A stretch of DNA of 64,000 nt from Haladaptatus sp. DYF46 (GTDB taxonomy: Archaea; Halobacteriota; Halobacteria; Halobacteriales; Haladaptataceae), in assembly GCF_021083305.1 (NCBI RefSeq), contig NZ_JAJFAY010000003.1, positions 372,001 to 436,000 on the forward strand. The letters are read 5' to 3'. Shown here piece after piece: positions 48,204-57,555 of this stretch. The position numbers and the translations under genes are program-made. Within the stretch, counting starts at the first letter, position 1; each line of letters opens with the position of its first letter. The notes under the pieces were generated by a model. The model saw only the letters and a list, made by a program, of their open reading frames with translations, did not search any database and was not told where the DNA came from.

Positions 48204-49115
48204 ATGACGGTTTCGTTGATCGTTCGGGCGTGGGGGATCACACTCGGGCTATTGGTCGCTACGTTCCTCGCGGTTGCAGCGGTCGTTCGAACGGGTGCCC
48301 CACTCCCCGTCGTGGGTCTCGGCCTTTTCGTGTTCGGTATCATCGCGTATCTATCGTATCGCTCCGGCGGTCGCTACGAGTTCGAACACGAACACGCCAG
48401 ACCGTTCGATTCCAACGAGTCACCGGTCATACAGCGTGCGGTCCTCGAAGTCTGTGAACGTGCCGAACGTCCCCTTCCTCGAATCGTCCTCATGGAGATG
48501 GATGCGCCGAGTGCCGTTGTCGGCTACGACGACGGAAAACCAGTCGTCGCTTTCGACCCGCTCCTCCCGCAAATCGTCGGGCAAGCGGGCGTGGGTGCGT
48601 TGTTCGCACACGAACTGGGTCATCTGGGGACGGATATCCACACGGACGCGATTCGTGCATACGTTCCCCAAATACTCGGTTTCAGTGCGTTCTGGCTCGT
48701 CTTTCTCGCGGAACGCGGCCCGTTCGTCGCTGCCATCGGCTCGCTTTTGTTCAGCGCACTCGCGTTCATCGAAGAGCGACCGATCCGCTTCGTCCGATAT
48801 GCACTCGGATTGGGCGTCGAACCGCTCGCACTTTCGCTGAGTCGCTATGCCAATCGAATGGAGGAGTACCGTGCGGACGCATACGCCGCCCACGTCGTCG
48901 ATCCGGACACGCTCGCCGATGCGCTCTACCGAGTCGCTGCTATCGCAACCGGTGAGAACATCGAGGATGTCGCCGGTCCGATTCCGTGGAACACGGACCG
49001 TTCGCTTCTCTTTTCCGTGTTCGCCACCCATCCGTCGATCGAAAACCGCGTCGCTCGACTCGGCTGTGATATCCCCGCGTGGGTCAGTCCGTATCGACCA
49101 CGTCGAGTCGCCTGA
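48204..49115 (+). CDS. M48 family (HtpX-like) membrane metalloprotease
   Basis: A 303-residue zinc protease. Two N-terminal helices (about residues 7-53) anchor it. The catalytic motif is FAHELGHLG near residue 138 (HExxH), and EYRADAYAAHV near 223 supplies the third zinc ligand Glu. Further hydrophobic segments lie near 155-190. HtpX-like proteases degrade misfolded membrane proteins under stress. The C-terminal FATHPSIENRVARL is the normal M48 ending. The length matches HtpX. Confidence 0.88.
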   Translation: MTVSLIVRAWGITLGLLVATFLAVAAVVRTGAPLPVVGLGLFVFGIIAYLSYRSGGRYEFEHEHARPFDSNESPVIQRAVLEVCERAERPLPRIVLMEMDAPSAVVGYDDGKPVVAFDPLLPQIVGQAGVGALFAHELGHLGTDIHTDAIRAYVPQILGFSAFWLVFLAERGPFVAAIGSLLFSALAFIEERPIRFVRYALGLGVEPLALSLSRYANRMEEYRADAYAAHVVDPDTLADALYRVAAIATGENIEDVAGPIPWNTDRSLLFSVFATHPSIENRVARLGCDIPAWVSPYRPRRVA

Positions 49116-49299
49116 CTTCTCACTACCACTGTCGGTGTATCGGTCGCACTCCCCGAGAGTGGTGACTCGATAATCCGATTCTCCCCGCGATACGTGGCTG
49201 TTTGTCCACCGTTCGTCTCGGCGCGAATCGGCAGCCGTGGAATCGGTCGATGTCGCCTTCTCCTCCACACCTAATAGCACGGGAAACGACCATCAGTCC

Positions 49300-50313
49300 A
49301 TGCGTGTCGCAGCATTCACCGATTTGACCGGACCGGATGGCGTCTCGATTATCGACCGACCGACACCGGAACCCGATCGACACGAGGCGGTGGTCGTAGT
49401 CGAGGCGTGTTCGATCAATCGGCACGACCTCTGGATTCTCGAAGGGGATTCCGCGATGGTGGACACGAACGATCTGCCGTTCGTTAGCGGCCTCGACCTC
49501 GCCGGAACCGTCGAAGAGATCGGCGAGGACGTCACTGCCGTCGAACCCGGCGAACGCGTGGTACTCTGCCCGAACGAGACGTGCGGGATGTGTCGGTATT
49601 GTCGCGAGGGGCCGGAAAACCTGTGCGAGAATTATTCCCTCTACCACGGTGGCCTCGCCGAGACCGCTCGGGTCCGGGCCGACCGCCTCGTTTCGCTTCC
49701 CGACGACGTGGGGATGGTCGAGGTGGCGGCACTCCCAACGGCTTATATGACCGCCTATCACATGCTTCGCCGGGTGAAAGCCGGACCGACCGACCTCGTG
49801 TTCATCCCCGGTTGCACCGGCGGCGTCGGTGTGGCAGGTGTCCAACTCGCAGCGACCCTTGGTGCTCACAGCATCGGGACGTCCACTTCCCGAGCGAAAC
49901 TCGATCGTCTCGAATCGCTCGGCCTCGAGTACGCTATCGAGGGTACCGAACCGGACGAGATTCGGGATGTGATCTCCGATATCGGTCCTGTCGACGGCGT
50001 ACTCAACCACCTCGGTGGCGCGTACACGCAACTCGGGTTGGACGTGTTGCGGCGCGGTGGACGGATGGCGGTGTGTGGGCGAACGGCCGGTGGCACGTCC
50101 GAAATCGATATCCCTGACCTGTTCCTCGGCCATAAACGCGTCATCGGGAGCACGATGGGAACACAGGGTGATTTGGAGACGTTGGTCGAACTCGTCGCCG
50201 ATGGTGCACTCACGCCGGAAGTCGACGAAACCTACCCGCTCGGAAAGACGGGTGAGGCATTCGCGGCGATGCAGGACCGTGAGAGCGTCGGAAAGCTCGT
50301 CATCACTCCTTGA
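49300..50313 (+). CDS. Zinc-dependent alcohol dehydrogenase family protein (MDR)
   Basis: A 337-residue medium-chain dehydrogenase/reductase. Cys residues in CPNETCGMCRYCREGPENLC near residue 88 form the structural zinc site, and the early ACSINRHDLW block lines up with the catalytic region. The NAD(P)-binding segment is FIPGCTGGVGVAGVQLAATLGA near 168. ATG 49300 (MRVAAFTDLTG) is preferred over an upstream in-frame codon at 49237. The substrate is unknown. Confidence 0.85.
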   Translation: MRVAAFTDLTGPDGVSIIDRPTPEPDRHEAVVVVEACSINRHDLWILEGDSAMVDTNDLPFVSGLDLAGTVEEIGEDVTAVEPGERVVLCPNETCGMCRYCREGPENLCENYSLYHGGLAETARVRADRLVSLPDDVGMVEVAALPTAYMTAYHMLRRVKAGPTDLVFIPGCTGGVGVAGVQLAATLGAHSIGTSTSRAKLDRLESLGLEYAIEGTEPDEIRDVISDIGPVDGVLNHLGGAYTQLGLDVLRRGGRMAVCGRTAGGTSEIDIPDLFLGHKRVIGSTMGTQGDLETLVELVADGALTPEVDETYPLGKTGEAFAAMQDRESVGKLVITP

Positions 50314-50641
50314 TCCCTCCTGATCGTATTGCCCGGGACGATTCTCCACTCGTCTCGTCGTCGAATCCCCCGCCGTCCGAACGCACGCTCGTTTGTCAGG
50401 TATCGTCGAAAATCGTTATACGCTAGTGAACGCAACCTCCAACGCCGGTTGGGGAGAGCGTCGTGTTTCTCTGGAGGCCTTCAGAGCACCCCCCGACCTG
50501 TCATGCTACGTGTCTCGCGACCGTCCATCGAGTTGAATCCCTTCACTGAGTTCCTCGCCTAGCGGTTTATTCGACCATATTCCTCCGTTCCCGGTAAAAC
50601 CCCGTCCGAGCGGAATCGGATAGCTGATAAAAATACGTATA
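50314..50641. other. Upstream region of the ureohydrolase gene
   Basis: A stretch without a supported gene. The last 30 bases are AT-rich (GATAAAAATAC near 50625-50635) and look like the promoter of the ureohydrolase. Nothing else is recognised. Confidence 0.45.
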
Positions 50642-50675
50642 ATAGATGGGTGGCAATACATTGCCATGCATCTAT
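50642..50675. promoter_or_regulatory. 34-bp dyad operator candidate before the ureohydrolase gene
   Basis: TGGCAAT-AC-ATTGCCA (50651-50666) is flanked by ATAGATG (50642-50648) and CATCTAT (50669-50675), so 14 of 17 base pairs match over the full dyad. The core is GGCA-N6-TGCC. It lies about 20 bp after an AT-rich TATA-like stretch and 55 bp before ATG 50722, where a bound repressor would block transcription. Confidence 0.65.
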
Positions 50676-50721
50676 CGAATGTACGCTCACGAGAAGCCGA
50701 AAATCCCACTAGGAGTCGCCA

Positions 50722-51732
50722 ATGAAAAATCCCGACTCAAATCCCGCGGCAGCGTTTCGGTCGACGCACCCCGGTGCGGATGTAGAAATGGCGTACGCGG
50801 GCAAAAACACGTTTCTGAAGGGCGAGACACGTGACGTAGGTGATCTCGATGACATCGATGTCGGCGTTCTTGGAGCGCCCTACGACGGCGCACTCACCAA
50901 TCGACCGGGTGCTCGGTACGGACCCGAAGCGATCCGTCGTTCGAGCGCTTGGTGGGCTTACTTATCGAATTATAAGGGCGGGCTCACAAACATGAACACG
51001 GGTGCACAGGTCGATTTCTCCGATTTTCAGGTCGCCGACTGTGGCGATGTCCCCGTCTTCCCGATGGATTACGAACGGACCGCCGAGAGCATCACGTCGC
51101 ACGTTGCAACGATCGCGGAACACGCCTTCCCGCTGACGTTGGGCGGGGACCACTACTGTACGTATCCCGCTTTCCGTGGCTTTGCCGAGGGCTCGAACGC
51201 GGACTCGGTTGGATTGGTTCAGATCGATGCGCACACGGATACCTCGGCCGAGAGCACGACGTTCGGAAAACACTACCACGGCTCGAGTACGCGGCTCATC
51301 GCCGAGTCCGGATACAGCGATTTTTCCCACGTCAGTCAAGTCGGGATTCGCGGCTATGAGAGCCCGAACTTCTTCGAATTCGCGGATGAGACCGGGCTCA
51401 ACCTCTTTACGATGCGTGACGTCCACAACCGCGGTATCACCGACGTGGTCGTCGATGCCGTCGAGGCCGCGGCATCCGATACGGACGCCGTTTACGTCAC
51501 GTTCGATATCGATGGCGTAGACCCAAGTATCGCACCGGGGACGGGCACCCCGGAACCCGATGGACTGAGCGCCCACGAAGCGGTGCGAGTAATGGAGGTG
51601 CTGGGGACGCACGATGCCGTCAGTGCTGCCGACGTGATGGAGGTATCGCCACGGTACGATCCGACGGAATCGACACAGACACTTGCAGCGTTCCTCGCCG
51701 TAACACTGCTCGAACGGCGATTTGCGGAATAG
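50722..51732 (+). CDS. Ureohydrolase (agmatinase/arginase family)
   Basis: A 336-residue binuclear manganese hydrolase that releases urea or ammonia from a guanidino or related compound. Metal-binding motifs are GGDHYCTY near residue 141, QIDAHTDTS near 169 and FDIDGVDPS near 259, all intact. GAPYDGALTNRPGARYGPEAIR near 51 is typical of the agmatinase/guanidinobutyrase branch. Context is unusual: it is followed by a convergent NrpR-like repressor gene (2 bp between stops) and then a divergent sodium:solute symporter gene, suggesting regulated uptake and use of a guanidino nitrogen source. The exact substrate is inference. Confidence 0.85.
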   Translation: MKNPDSNPAAAFRSTHPGADVEMAYAGKNTFLKGETRDVGDLDDIDVGVLGAPYDGALTNRPGARYGPEAIRRSSAWWAYLSNYKGGLTNMNTGAQVDFSDFQVADCGDVPVFPMDYERTAESITSHVATIAEHAFPLTLGGDHYCTYPAFRGFAEGSNADSVGLVQIDAHTDTSAESTTFGKHYHGSSTRLIAESGYSDFSHVSQVGIRGYESPNFFEFADETGLNLFTMRDVHNRGITDVVVDAVEAAASDTDAVYVTFDIDGVDPSIAPGTGTPEPDGLSAHEAVRVMEVLGTHDAVSAADVMEVSPRYDPTESTQTLAAFLAVTLLERRFAE

Positions 51733-51734
51733 TT

Positions 51735-52784
51735 TCACCAGTCTTCGTGAGTAAGGACAGTCGCAACGGGTCGAAACGCCGACCGTTCTTTCAATCCGTG
51801 AAGCGTCGTCCACGACCCACCGTATCCCTCTTCCGCGAGAAGTGAAATCGCGAGTTCACCGATCGCTCCGTACGTGAGCGAGGCGAAGTCCCACCCCGGT
51901 TGCCCGCACGGGAAAGGTCCTTTCTCCCGTGGCTTTCGGAGGTCGATAACCCCGCCGAGTTGTGCTCTCGTTGCAACAGCGAGGTCGAACGCTTCTTCGT
52001 ATCGGAGCAACGGGAACTCCCGGTTATCCACGATGAACAAACCGGACTCCTCCCCGTCGAGTAGTGGACGAATCGACGGTCGGTTCGCCTCGATGAGTAG
52101 GTCTGCGATGTCGACGGTGGACCCTTCCCCACTGACGGCATCCGTGTATCGGAGAACTGCGCCGCCGTGGTCGCTCACGACCGTTCCCTCGTGAGTGAAC
52201 CGTTGTGTCGGGTCAGGATGATATTCGACTATCCCGGCGACCTGTAATCGGCTATTGATTCCACGTGAAAGCAGTACACCGTCGAGGGTGATGCTGGACG
52301 GGAAGAACAGGCGAACGGTGTCATCGCCATCGCCATCGTTCTCGTTCGGATTCTTTTCGACGGCAACTAGAACGGGTTCGATCGGTAAGGATTCGAGATC
52401 GGTCAGCACGTTTATCGCGTCTTCGACCATCGAACGCGGGAGGTCGATAGCGGACGTGACCAACTCGCCGGTGTCCTCGAACGGATCGTACGTAACTTGC
52501 CCCGTCAGGACGGCAATACGCTCTCGAACCTGTTCCAGGCGACCGCTGACGTGTCCGTGTCGCAACTCTGACCGGCCTTTCTCGGTCAAACGCCGACCCT
52601 GCCCCGGTATTTTCTCCGTAAACCCATCCGCATCGAGTTCCGAGAGGAGGAGTCGAACGGTTCGTCCCTTGATCGAGTAGCCGCGGTGTTGGAGTTGATC
52701 GACGAGGCGGATACTCCCGATAGGCTCGTGCACATCGATGAGCCGCAACAAATCATACTCCCGATTATCGAGACGATCAACCAT
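51735..52784 (-). CDS. NrpR-family transcriptional regulator (HTH plus NrpR/DUF128 domain)
   Basis: A 349-residue regulator. Residues 1-70 are a winged helix (EYDLLRLIDVHEPIGSIRLVDQLQHRG, then KGRTVRLLLSELDADGF). The remainder is an NrpR regulatory domain, with LFFPSSITLDGVLLSRGINS near 163 and a Gly-rich C terminus (TYGAIGELAISLL). NrpR represses nitrogen-assimilation genes in methanogens by binding short 4-N6-4 palindromes and is released by 2-oxoglutarate. It starts 100 bp from the symporter start in divergent orientation. Local regulation of the neighbouring ureohydrolase and symporter is inferred from two matching palindromes. Confidence 0.8.
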   Translation of the reverse strand: MVDRLDNREYDLLRLIDVHEPIGSIRLVDQLQHRGYSIKGRTVRLLLSELDADGFTEKIPGQGRRLTEKGRSELRHGHVSGRLEQVRERIAVLTGQVTYDPFEDTGELVTSAIDLPRSMVEDAINVLTDLESLPIEPVLVAVEKNPNENDGDGDDTVRLFFPSSITLDGVLLSRGINSRLQVAGIVEYHPDPTQRFTHEGTVVSDHGGAVLRYTDAVSGEGSTVDIADLLIEANRPSIRPLLDGEESGLFIVDNREFPLLRYEEAFDLAVATRAQLGGVIDLRKPREKGPFPCGQPGWDFASLTYGAIGELAISLLAEEGYGGSWTTLHGLKERSAFRPVATVLTHEDW

Positions 52785-52869
52785 ACTCTCACAGTGGAGT
52801 ACTAACCGATAAACGTAGGCGATACACTATTTCGAACGGACAGTAAGGACAATGTATTAGTACCGGAGG

Positions 52870-52885
52870 TGGCATAGTGATGCCA
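52870..52885. promoter_or_regulatory. GGCA-N6-TGCC operator candidate overlapping the symporter start
   Basis: TGGCATAGTGATGCCA has arms TGGCAT and ATGCCA around four bases. Its last base is the A of the ATG at 52885, and its first base lies next to a GGAGG ribosome-binding-like sequence (52865-52869). Arms, spacing and total length match the core of the palindrome before the ureohydrolase gene. Confidence 0.6.
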
Positions 52886-54318
52886 TGGTTGTGTCACCCA
52901 TTGACACTGGTCTGCTCATTCTATACATGGTGGGCATGGTCGGGATCGGCTATTGGGGGTATCAAAAATCGGAAACGTTGGACGATTATCTCGTCGCCGG
53001 CCGTAATATCCCGTTGTGGATGTACGTTCCGGTCATGTCCGCGGTCATCCTCGGTGGTGCCGCCACCGTCGGTGGTGGGAGCCTTGGATACGAAAGCGGG
53101 ATTTCAGGGGCCTGGTTGGTCATCACACTCGGTATCGGTACGGTCGCTCTTGGATTGCTCATCTCGACGAACCTCGCCAACCTCAAGGCGTACTCGCTCG
53201 GCGAAGTACTGGAACGCCGCTTCGACAAATACTCGGGAACGATCGGTGCTATGATCGCCGGAATTTATGCCCTCACTATCGCGACCACGCAGACCATCGC
53301 GGTTGGAAAAGTGCTGAGCGTACTTTTCGGCTTCGAGCAGAGTACGATGATTCTGCTCGCAGGGGCGATCATTATCGCCTATACAGCACTCGGCGGCATG
53401 CTCACCGTAACGATGACCGATTTCGTCCAGTGGTGTATCATGACCATCGGCATCTTCTTCATCGCACTTCCACTCGGCCTCGACTCCGTGGGTGGTGTTT
53501 CGGGGCTGATGACGGAACTCGAGCCCTCGTACTTCGACGTCACGGCTATCGGTGTGAATACGATTATCGGTTACTTCCTGTTGTACGTCCTCGGCATCAT
53601 GATCGGACAAGACATCTGGCAGCGCGTCTTCACCGCGAATAGCGCCGAGACGGCCCGAAAAGGGAACATCGCCGCAGGTGTGTACGCGATAGTCTATGGA
53701 CTCACGACGGCGTTTCTCGGAATGATCGCCCTCGTCGTCTTGCCATCCCTCGGCGATTCGGAACTCGCCCTTCCACGACTCATCCTCGAAATCGTCCCGG
53801 TCGGATTCTCGGGAATCATCCTTGCCGGATTCGTTTCGGCGATGATGTCGACGGCGGACTCCGCTCTGCTCGCTTCGAGCACCCTCTTCACGAGCGACAT
53901 CTACAAACGGTTCATCAATCCCGATGCATCCGATGCGAAGTATTCCAGCGTCTCTCGAGGGCTGATCATCGTCCTCGGCGGAATCATGACCTACGCGGCG
54001 ATCGAAATCGGGAGCGTCGTACTCGCTCTCACCATCGCGTACGACTTGCTCACGGGCTGTATCTTCGTACCGATCTTCGGGGCGTTCTTCTGGAAGCGGG
54101 CGACGTGGCAAGGAGCCCTCTCTTCGATCTGTGTCAGTGCAGCGGTCGTCGTTGCAATGCTGATTCGCGCGGGGTCCTCCTCGAATCTACCCATCATGTA
54201 CGGGCTTCTCAGTAGTCTCCTCGTGTTCGTCCCGGTCAGTCTCGTTTCGGGACCACCGGCACGTGAGAAACTCGAACGGTGGGTCCGAACGCTGGACTCT
54301 TCGGCGTCTCTAGACTGA
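52885..54318 (+). CDS. Sodium:solute symporter (SSS family)
   Basis: A 477-residue protein with about 13 membrane helices. DDYLVAGRNIPLWMYVPVMSAVILGGAATVGG near residue 32 is the conserved start of SSS proteins (GGxxTVGG-like), and SAMMSTADSALLASSTLFTSDIYKRF near 320 is the family signature in a late helix, with the Ser residues that bind Na+. It would couple Na+ entry to uptake of an organic solute such as an amino acid, urea or guanidino compound. Placement beside a ureohydrolase and under a shared operator suggests its substrate feeds that enzyme. Confidence 0.88.
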   Translation: MVVSPIDTGLLILYMVGMVGIGYWGYQKSETLDDYLVAGRNIPLWMYVPVMSAVILGGAATVGGGSLGYESGISGAWLVITLGIGTVALGLLISTNLANLKAYSLGEVLERRFDKYSGTIGAMIAGIYALTIATTQTIAVGKVLSVLFGFEQSTMILLAGAIIIAYTALGGMLTVTMTDFVQWCIMTIGIFFIALPLGLDSVGGVSGLMTELEPSYFDVTAIGVNTIIGYFLLYVLGIMIGQDIWQRVFTANSAETARKGNIAAGVYAIVYGLTTAFLGMIALVVLPSLGDSELALPRLILEIVPVGFSGIILAGFVSAMMSTADSALLASSTLFTSDIYKRFINPDASDAKYSSVSRGLIIVLGGIMTYAAIEIGSVVLALTIAYDLLTGCIFVPIFGAFFWKRATWQGALSSICVSAAVVVAMLIRAGSSSNLPIMYGLLSSLLVFVPVSLVSGPPAREKLERWVRTLDSSASLD

Positions 54319-54647
54319 TGGCTCACCGGGGCACCCCATTTTTCAAGCCGTTTTGTAACGACGGTTGTAACCGACGTCCGCCGTTGTGCCCCACGTACAG
54401 ATAGCGTCACCGAGATGATCTCTCGAAGGCAAATCGCGGTCTCGACATCCGGTTCGCTGCTTGCGGTGGGCATCACAGATCTCCACTTTTGGCGCTGAAG
54501 CCCTGCGTTTTGATCGTTCGAGAGGGGCAAGTCACCCTTCAATTCGTCCGCGGCGCTTCACGCAAGGAATAAAACGCGTCCGCGGTCGGGCCAAGTTGTT
54601 GGTGATCGGTCGGATGATTTTCCTACTTCGCATCCTTAGTTCCCAAC
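54319..54647. other. Intergenic region without a supported gene
   Basis: A 329-bp spacer. A 27-codon open stretch at 54415-54498 begins with a twin-arginine-like MISRRQIAVSTSGSLLAVG but has no following protein. The AT content rises before the GTG of the amylase-family gene. No RNA or repeat is recognised. Confidence 0.45.
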
Positions 54648-56267
54648 GTGCAAGACATTGAGAATACGTGGTATCAGGATGCGACTATCTACTCCGTCGA
54701 CTTGAAAGTATTTCAGGATACGGACGGAGATGGTATCGGCGACTTTCGGGGCCTTACCGACCGTCTCGACTACCTTTCCAGATTGGGAATCGACTGTATC
54801 TGGCTATTACCGTTCTATCCGTCGCCGGGGCGGGACAACGGGTATGATGTGATGGATTACTACGGAGTGGACTCTCGACTTGGCACTCTCGGCGACTTCG
54901 TGGAGTTCATACGCGCTGCCGACGCTCGGGGTATCCGTGTCGTCATCGATCTCGTCGTCAATCACACGTCCGACCAGCACCCGTGGTTCCAAGCCGCTCG
55001 CAGCGACCCGGACTCGAAGTATCGGGACTTCTACCTCTGGGCGGATGAAGAACCGGAGGTCCGTCCCGACCGAGGCCCGATCTTCCCCGGTGAGGAGGAC
55101 CACGTTTGGTCGTACGATAGCGAGGCTGACGCGTACTACTATCACCGATTTTATCACTTCCAACCGGATTTGAACGTCGCCAACCCCGAGGTGCGAGAGG
55201 AAGTAAAGAAGATACTCGGATTTTGGTTGGAAGTCGGCGTCGCCGGTTTCCGCATCGACGCCGCTGGATTGCTCACACAGACGAAAGGGCTCGTCGAGGA
55301 ACCGCTGGACGACCCTCACGGCTTCCTGCGTGAAATGCGTCAGTTCGTCTCTCAGCGCCGCAGCGACGCCGTTCTCCTTGCGGAGGCCGACCGACCACCC
55401 GCCGAATTGGGCGAGTACTTCGGTGACAGCGACGAAATGCACCTCCTGTTGAACTTCCAACTCAATGCCCACGTAATTCTCGCATTGGCACGCGGTGAAT
55501 CCGCACCGCTGGCTTCAGTGCTCGAGGAACTCCCCGACCCACCCGAAAACGCTGGCTGGGCGAACTTCCTGCGGAATCTGGACGAACTCAACATCGGCGC
55601 GCTCACCGAGGCGGAGCAGGCAGACGTATACGAGGAGTTCGCCCCCGACGAAACGATGCGGATTTATGACCGCGGTATTCGTCGCCGACTGGCACCGATT
55701 CTCGACGGCGACCACGAGCGCATCAAACTCGCCTACAGCCTCCTGTTCTCACTCCCGGGAACTCCGATCATCGTCTACGGGGACGAGATAGGGATGGGTG
55801 AGGATCTGAATCAACCGGGTCGTTTCGCCGTCCGAACGCCGATGCAATGGACCGACGAGCTAAACGCCGGTTTTTCGGCCGTCGATTCCGATGACCTTAT
55901 CCGGCCAGTCGTTTCGGACGAATCCTTCGCCGCACGGGAAGTAAACGTCGCCGACCAATGGGCGGATCCCGACTCCTTACTCAACTGGATCAGTCATCTC
56001 GTTCGAACTCGCGACGAGTTCTCGGGGCTTCTCCGAGGCGATGGAACCGTCCTCGACGTGGATCATCCGGCCGTGTTCGCTCACGCGAGTTCGCTCGCTG
56101 GCGAGACCATCGTTACCGTCCATAATCTGAGCGCCGAGACGGCCACGACGGAGCTTCCGTTGAATGCCGACCCGACGCCCGTTTTCGGCGACGCTCTATT
56201 CGAGCCTGACGCTGATTCCGTGTACGTTTCGCTCTCACCGTATGGCTTCTGCTGGTTCCAACCGTAA
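54648..56267 (+). CDS. GH13 alpha-amylase family protein, trehalose-synthase-like
   Basis: A 539-residue (beta/alpha)8 enzyme starting at GTG 54648. ENTWYQDATIYSVDLKVFQDTDGDGIGDFRGLTDRL is typical of TreS/oligo-1,6-glucosidase proteins. Conserved regions: DLVVNHTSDQHPWF near 102, GFRIDAAGLL near 200 (nucleophile Asp), LLAEADRPPAELGEYFG near 244 (acid/base Glu), and FLRNLDELN near 305. GH13 enzymes normally have NHD in the last motif; here His is replaced by Leu (codon CTG). Maltose/trehalose interconversion, glucosyl transfer or altered specificity are all possible. The 50-residue C-terminal beta domain is present. Confidence 0.82.
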   Translation: MQDIENTWYQDATIYSVDLKVFQDTDGDGIGDFRGLTDRLDYLSRLGIDCIWLLPFYPSPGRDNGYDVMDYYGVDSRLGTLGDFVEFIRAADARGIRVVIDLVVNHTSDQHPWFQAARSDPDSKYRDFYLWADEEPEVRPDRGPIFPGEEDHVWSYDSEADAYYYHRFYHFQPDLNVANPEVREEVKKILGFWLEVGVAGFRIDAAGLLTQTKGLVEEPLDDPHGFLREMRQFVSQRRSDAVLLAEADRPPAELGEYFGDSDEMHLLLNFQLNAHVILALARGESAPLASVLEELPDPPENAGWANFLRNLDELNIGALTEAEQADVYEEFAPDETMRIYDRGIRRRLAPILDGDHERIKLAYSLLFSLPGTPIIVYGDEIGMGEDLNQPGRFAVRTPMQWTDELNAGFSAVDSDDLIRPVVSDESFAAREVNVADQWADPDSLLNWISHLVRTRDEFSGLLRGDGTVLDVDHPAVFAHASSLAGETIVTVHNLSAETATTELPLNADPTPVFGDALFEPDADSVYVSLSPYGFCWFQP

Positions 56268-56401
56268 TCGAATTCCCCTGCTGAACGTGCGTTCACATCC
56301 CGTACTACCGTTGTTTTCGTTCTCATCCGTGATGATCCGACGGATGTGCTCTTGGAGTGAGCCGCCAAAACCATCATAAGAGTTCCCTGTAATAAGACAC
56401 C

Positions 56402-56632
56402 GTGACCGAAACGCGAACGTCGATAAACGGTGCGGAGGCGGATAAGCAATACGTGAGCTGTGTTCGCTGTACGGCCACGGTAGACATCACCGAATCGCAT
56501 CCCACGCTCTCCCGAGAGGAAGTGAACGAGATAGACGAAGACGTCACGGTCATGTACCACTTCTGTTCGGGAGACTGTCGGAGCCAGTGGAAGCGTGAAA
56601 CCGACTATAACTCCGACAGTATCGCGTACTAA
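56402..56632 (+). CDS. Small zinc-finger (TRASH/MYM-like) protein
   Basis: A 76-residue protein starting at GTG 56402. Cys residues in SCVRCTATVD (C-x2-C, near residue 20) and FCSGDCRSQW (C-x3-C, near 54) form a treble-clef-like site similar to TRASH or MYM fingers. Such haloarchaeal proteins are common and may bind metal or protein partners. There is no other motif. Confidence 0.6.
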   Translation: MTETRTSINGAEADKQYVSCVRCTATVDITESHPTLSREEVNEIDEDVTVMYHFCSGDCRSQWKRETDYNSDSIAY

Positions 56633-56854
56633 ACTGAAAGATGTGTGGTGAGTTATCAGTTCGACGCTTCTCTTTCTCGAAAGTGCGAGTTGACTCGGGT
56701 CCTCCGATCTCATTTCGCCCGTCGTATCGGTCAATGCCGAGTCACCGGCACTCACGTGATAGAGCGAACACGAGATGAATAACGGGATTTTGGCTGAAAG
56801 ACTGAAAAAGGACCAAATACGGTCCAAGCATACGATCATTCCAAGGAGTATCCA

Positions 56855-57379
56855 ATGAGGACGTACATAGCATTCCTTCGCGGCATCAACGTCGGCGCGC
56901 ATAACCGCATGAAGATGGATGATCTGCGGGTGCTGTTCGAGTCGCTCGGTTACGAAAACGTCAGGACGTACATTCAGAGCGGGAACGTCGTATTCGAGAC
57001 GCAGAGCGACGAAGGGACGATTCGTTCGGACGTCACGGACGCCATCGCCGATACGTTCAGCTACGACATCACCGTCATGGTACGGACGCGTACCGAACTC
57101 GTCGCCGCCGTTGATAAGCAACCGTTCGGTGAGCCCAGTAACGACTCGATCAAACGGTATCTCACGTTTCTGAACGAGGTACCGACAGCCGAACGACGTG
57201 AGAAGCTGCTGGATAGTCAGAGCGAAGCGGAATCGTTCGAAATCCGCGGGCGTGACGTCTACAGCAGCCTCGATAAGGGGAAACTTGGGCCAGGTCGTTT
57301 CACCGACGTGGGTCAGAAGCTGGGAATGGCAGCGACACGCCGAAATTGGAACGTTGTAACGGCGGTCGTAGATCTCTAG
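56855..57379 (+). CDS. DUF1697 family protein
   Basis: A 174-residue protein. The N terminus RTYIAFLRGINVGAHNRMKMDDLRVLFESLGYENVRTYIQSGNVVF is the diagnostic DUF1697 sequence (LRGINVGG-like, then YIQSGNVVF). The length is normal. The function is unknown; the fold is thought to be ferredoxin-like. ATG 56855 is preceded by AAGGAG-type ribosome-binding text at 56842-56847. Confidence 0.85.
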   Translation: MRTYIAFLRGINVGAHNRMKMDDLRVLFESLGYENVRTYIQSGNVVFETQSDEGTIRSDVTDAIADTFSYDITVMVRTRTELVAAVDKQPFGEPSNDSIKRYLTFLNEVPTAERREKLLDSQSEAESFEIRGRDVYSSLDKGKLGPGRFTDVGQKLGMAATRRNWNVVTAVVDL

Positions 57380-57555
57380 GATAGAAGACAAGACATCGTT
57401 CCCGAATCGTGACAACCAACGCAAGAAACTGGGAACTACTGTCGAAGGAGTTTTCGGATGTGTCGCCCGTTTCCTGACAGTTGCTTATCCGAATCACCAT
57501 CTCGTGAGCGGAGTGGCCGCCGATGCCACCGGTTTATGAAACTGTTCGTATGACG

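Noticed and set aside
54415..54498. Short ORF with a twin-arginine-like signal
   Set aside because: It stops after 27 codons with no mature protein; it may be a remnant but the evidence is too thin to call a gene.
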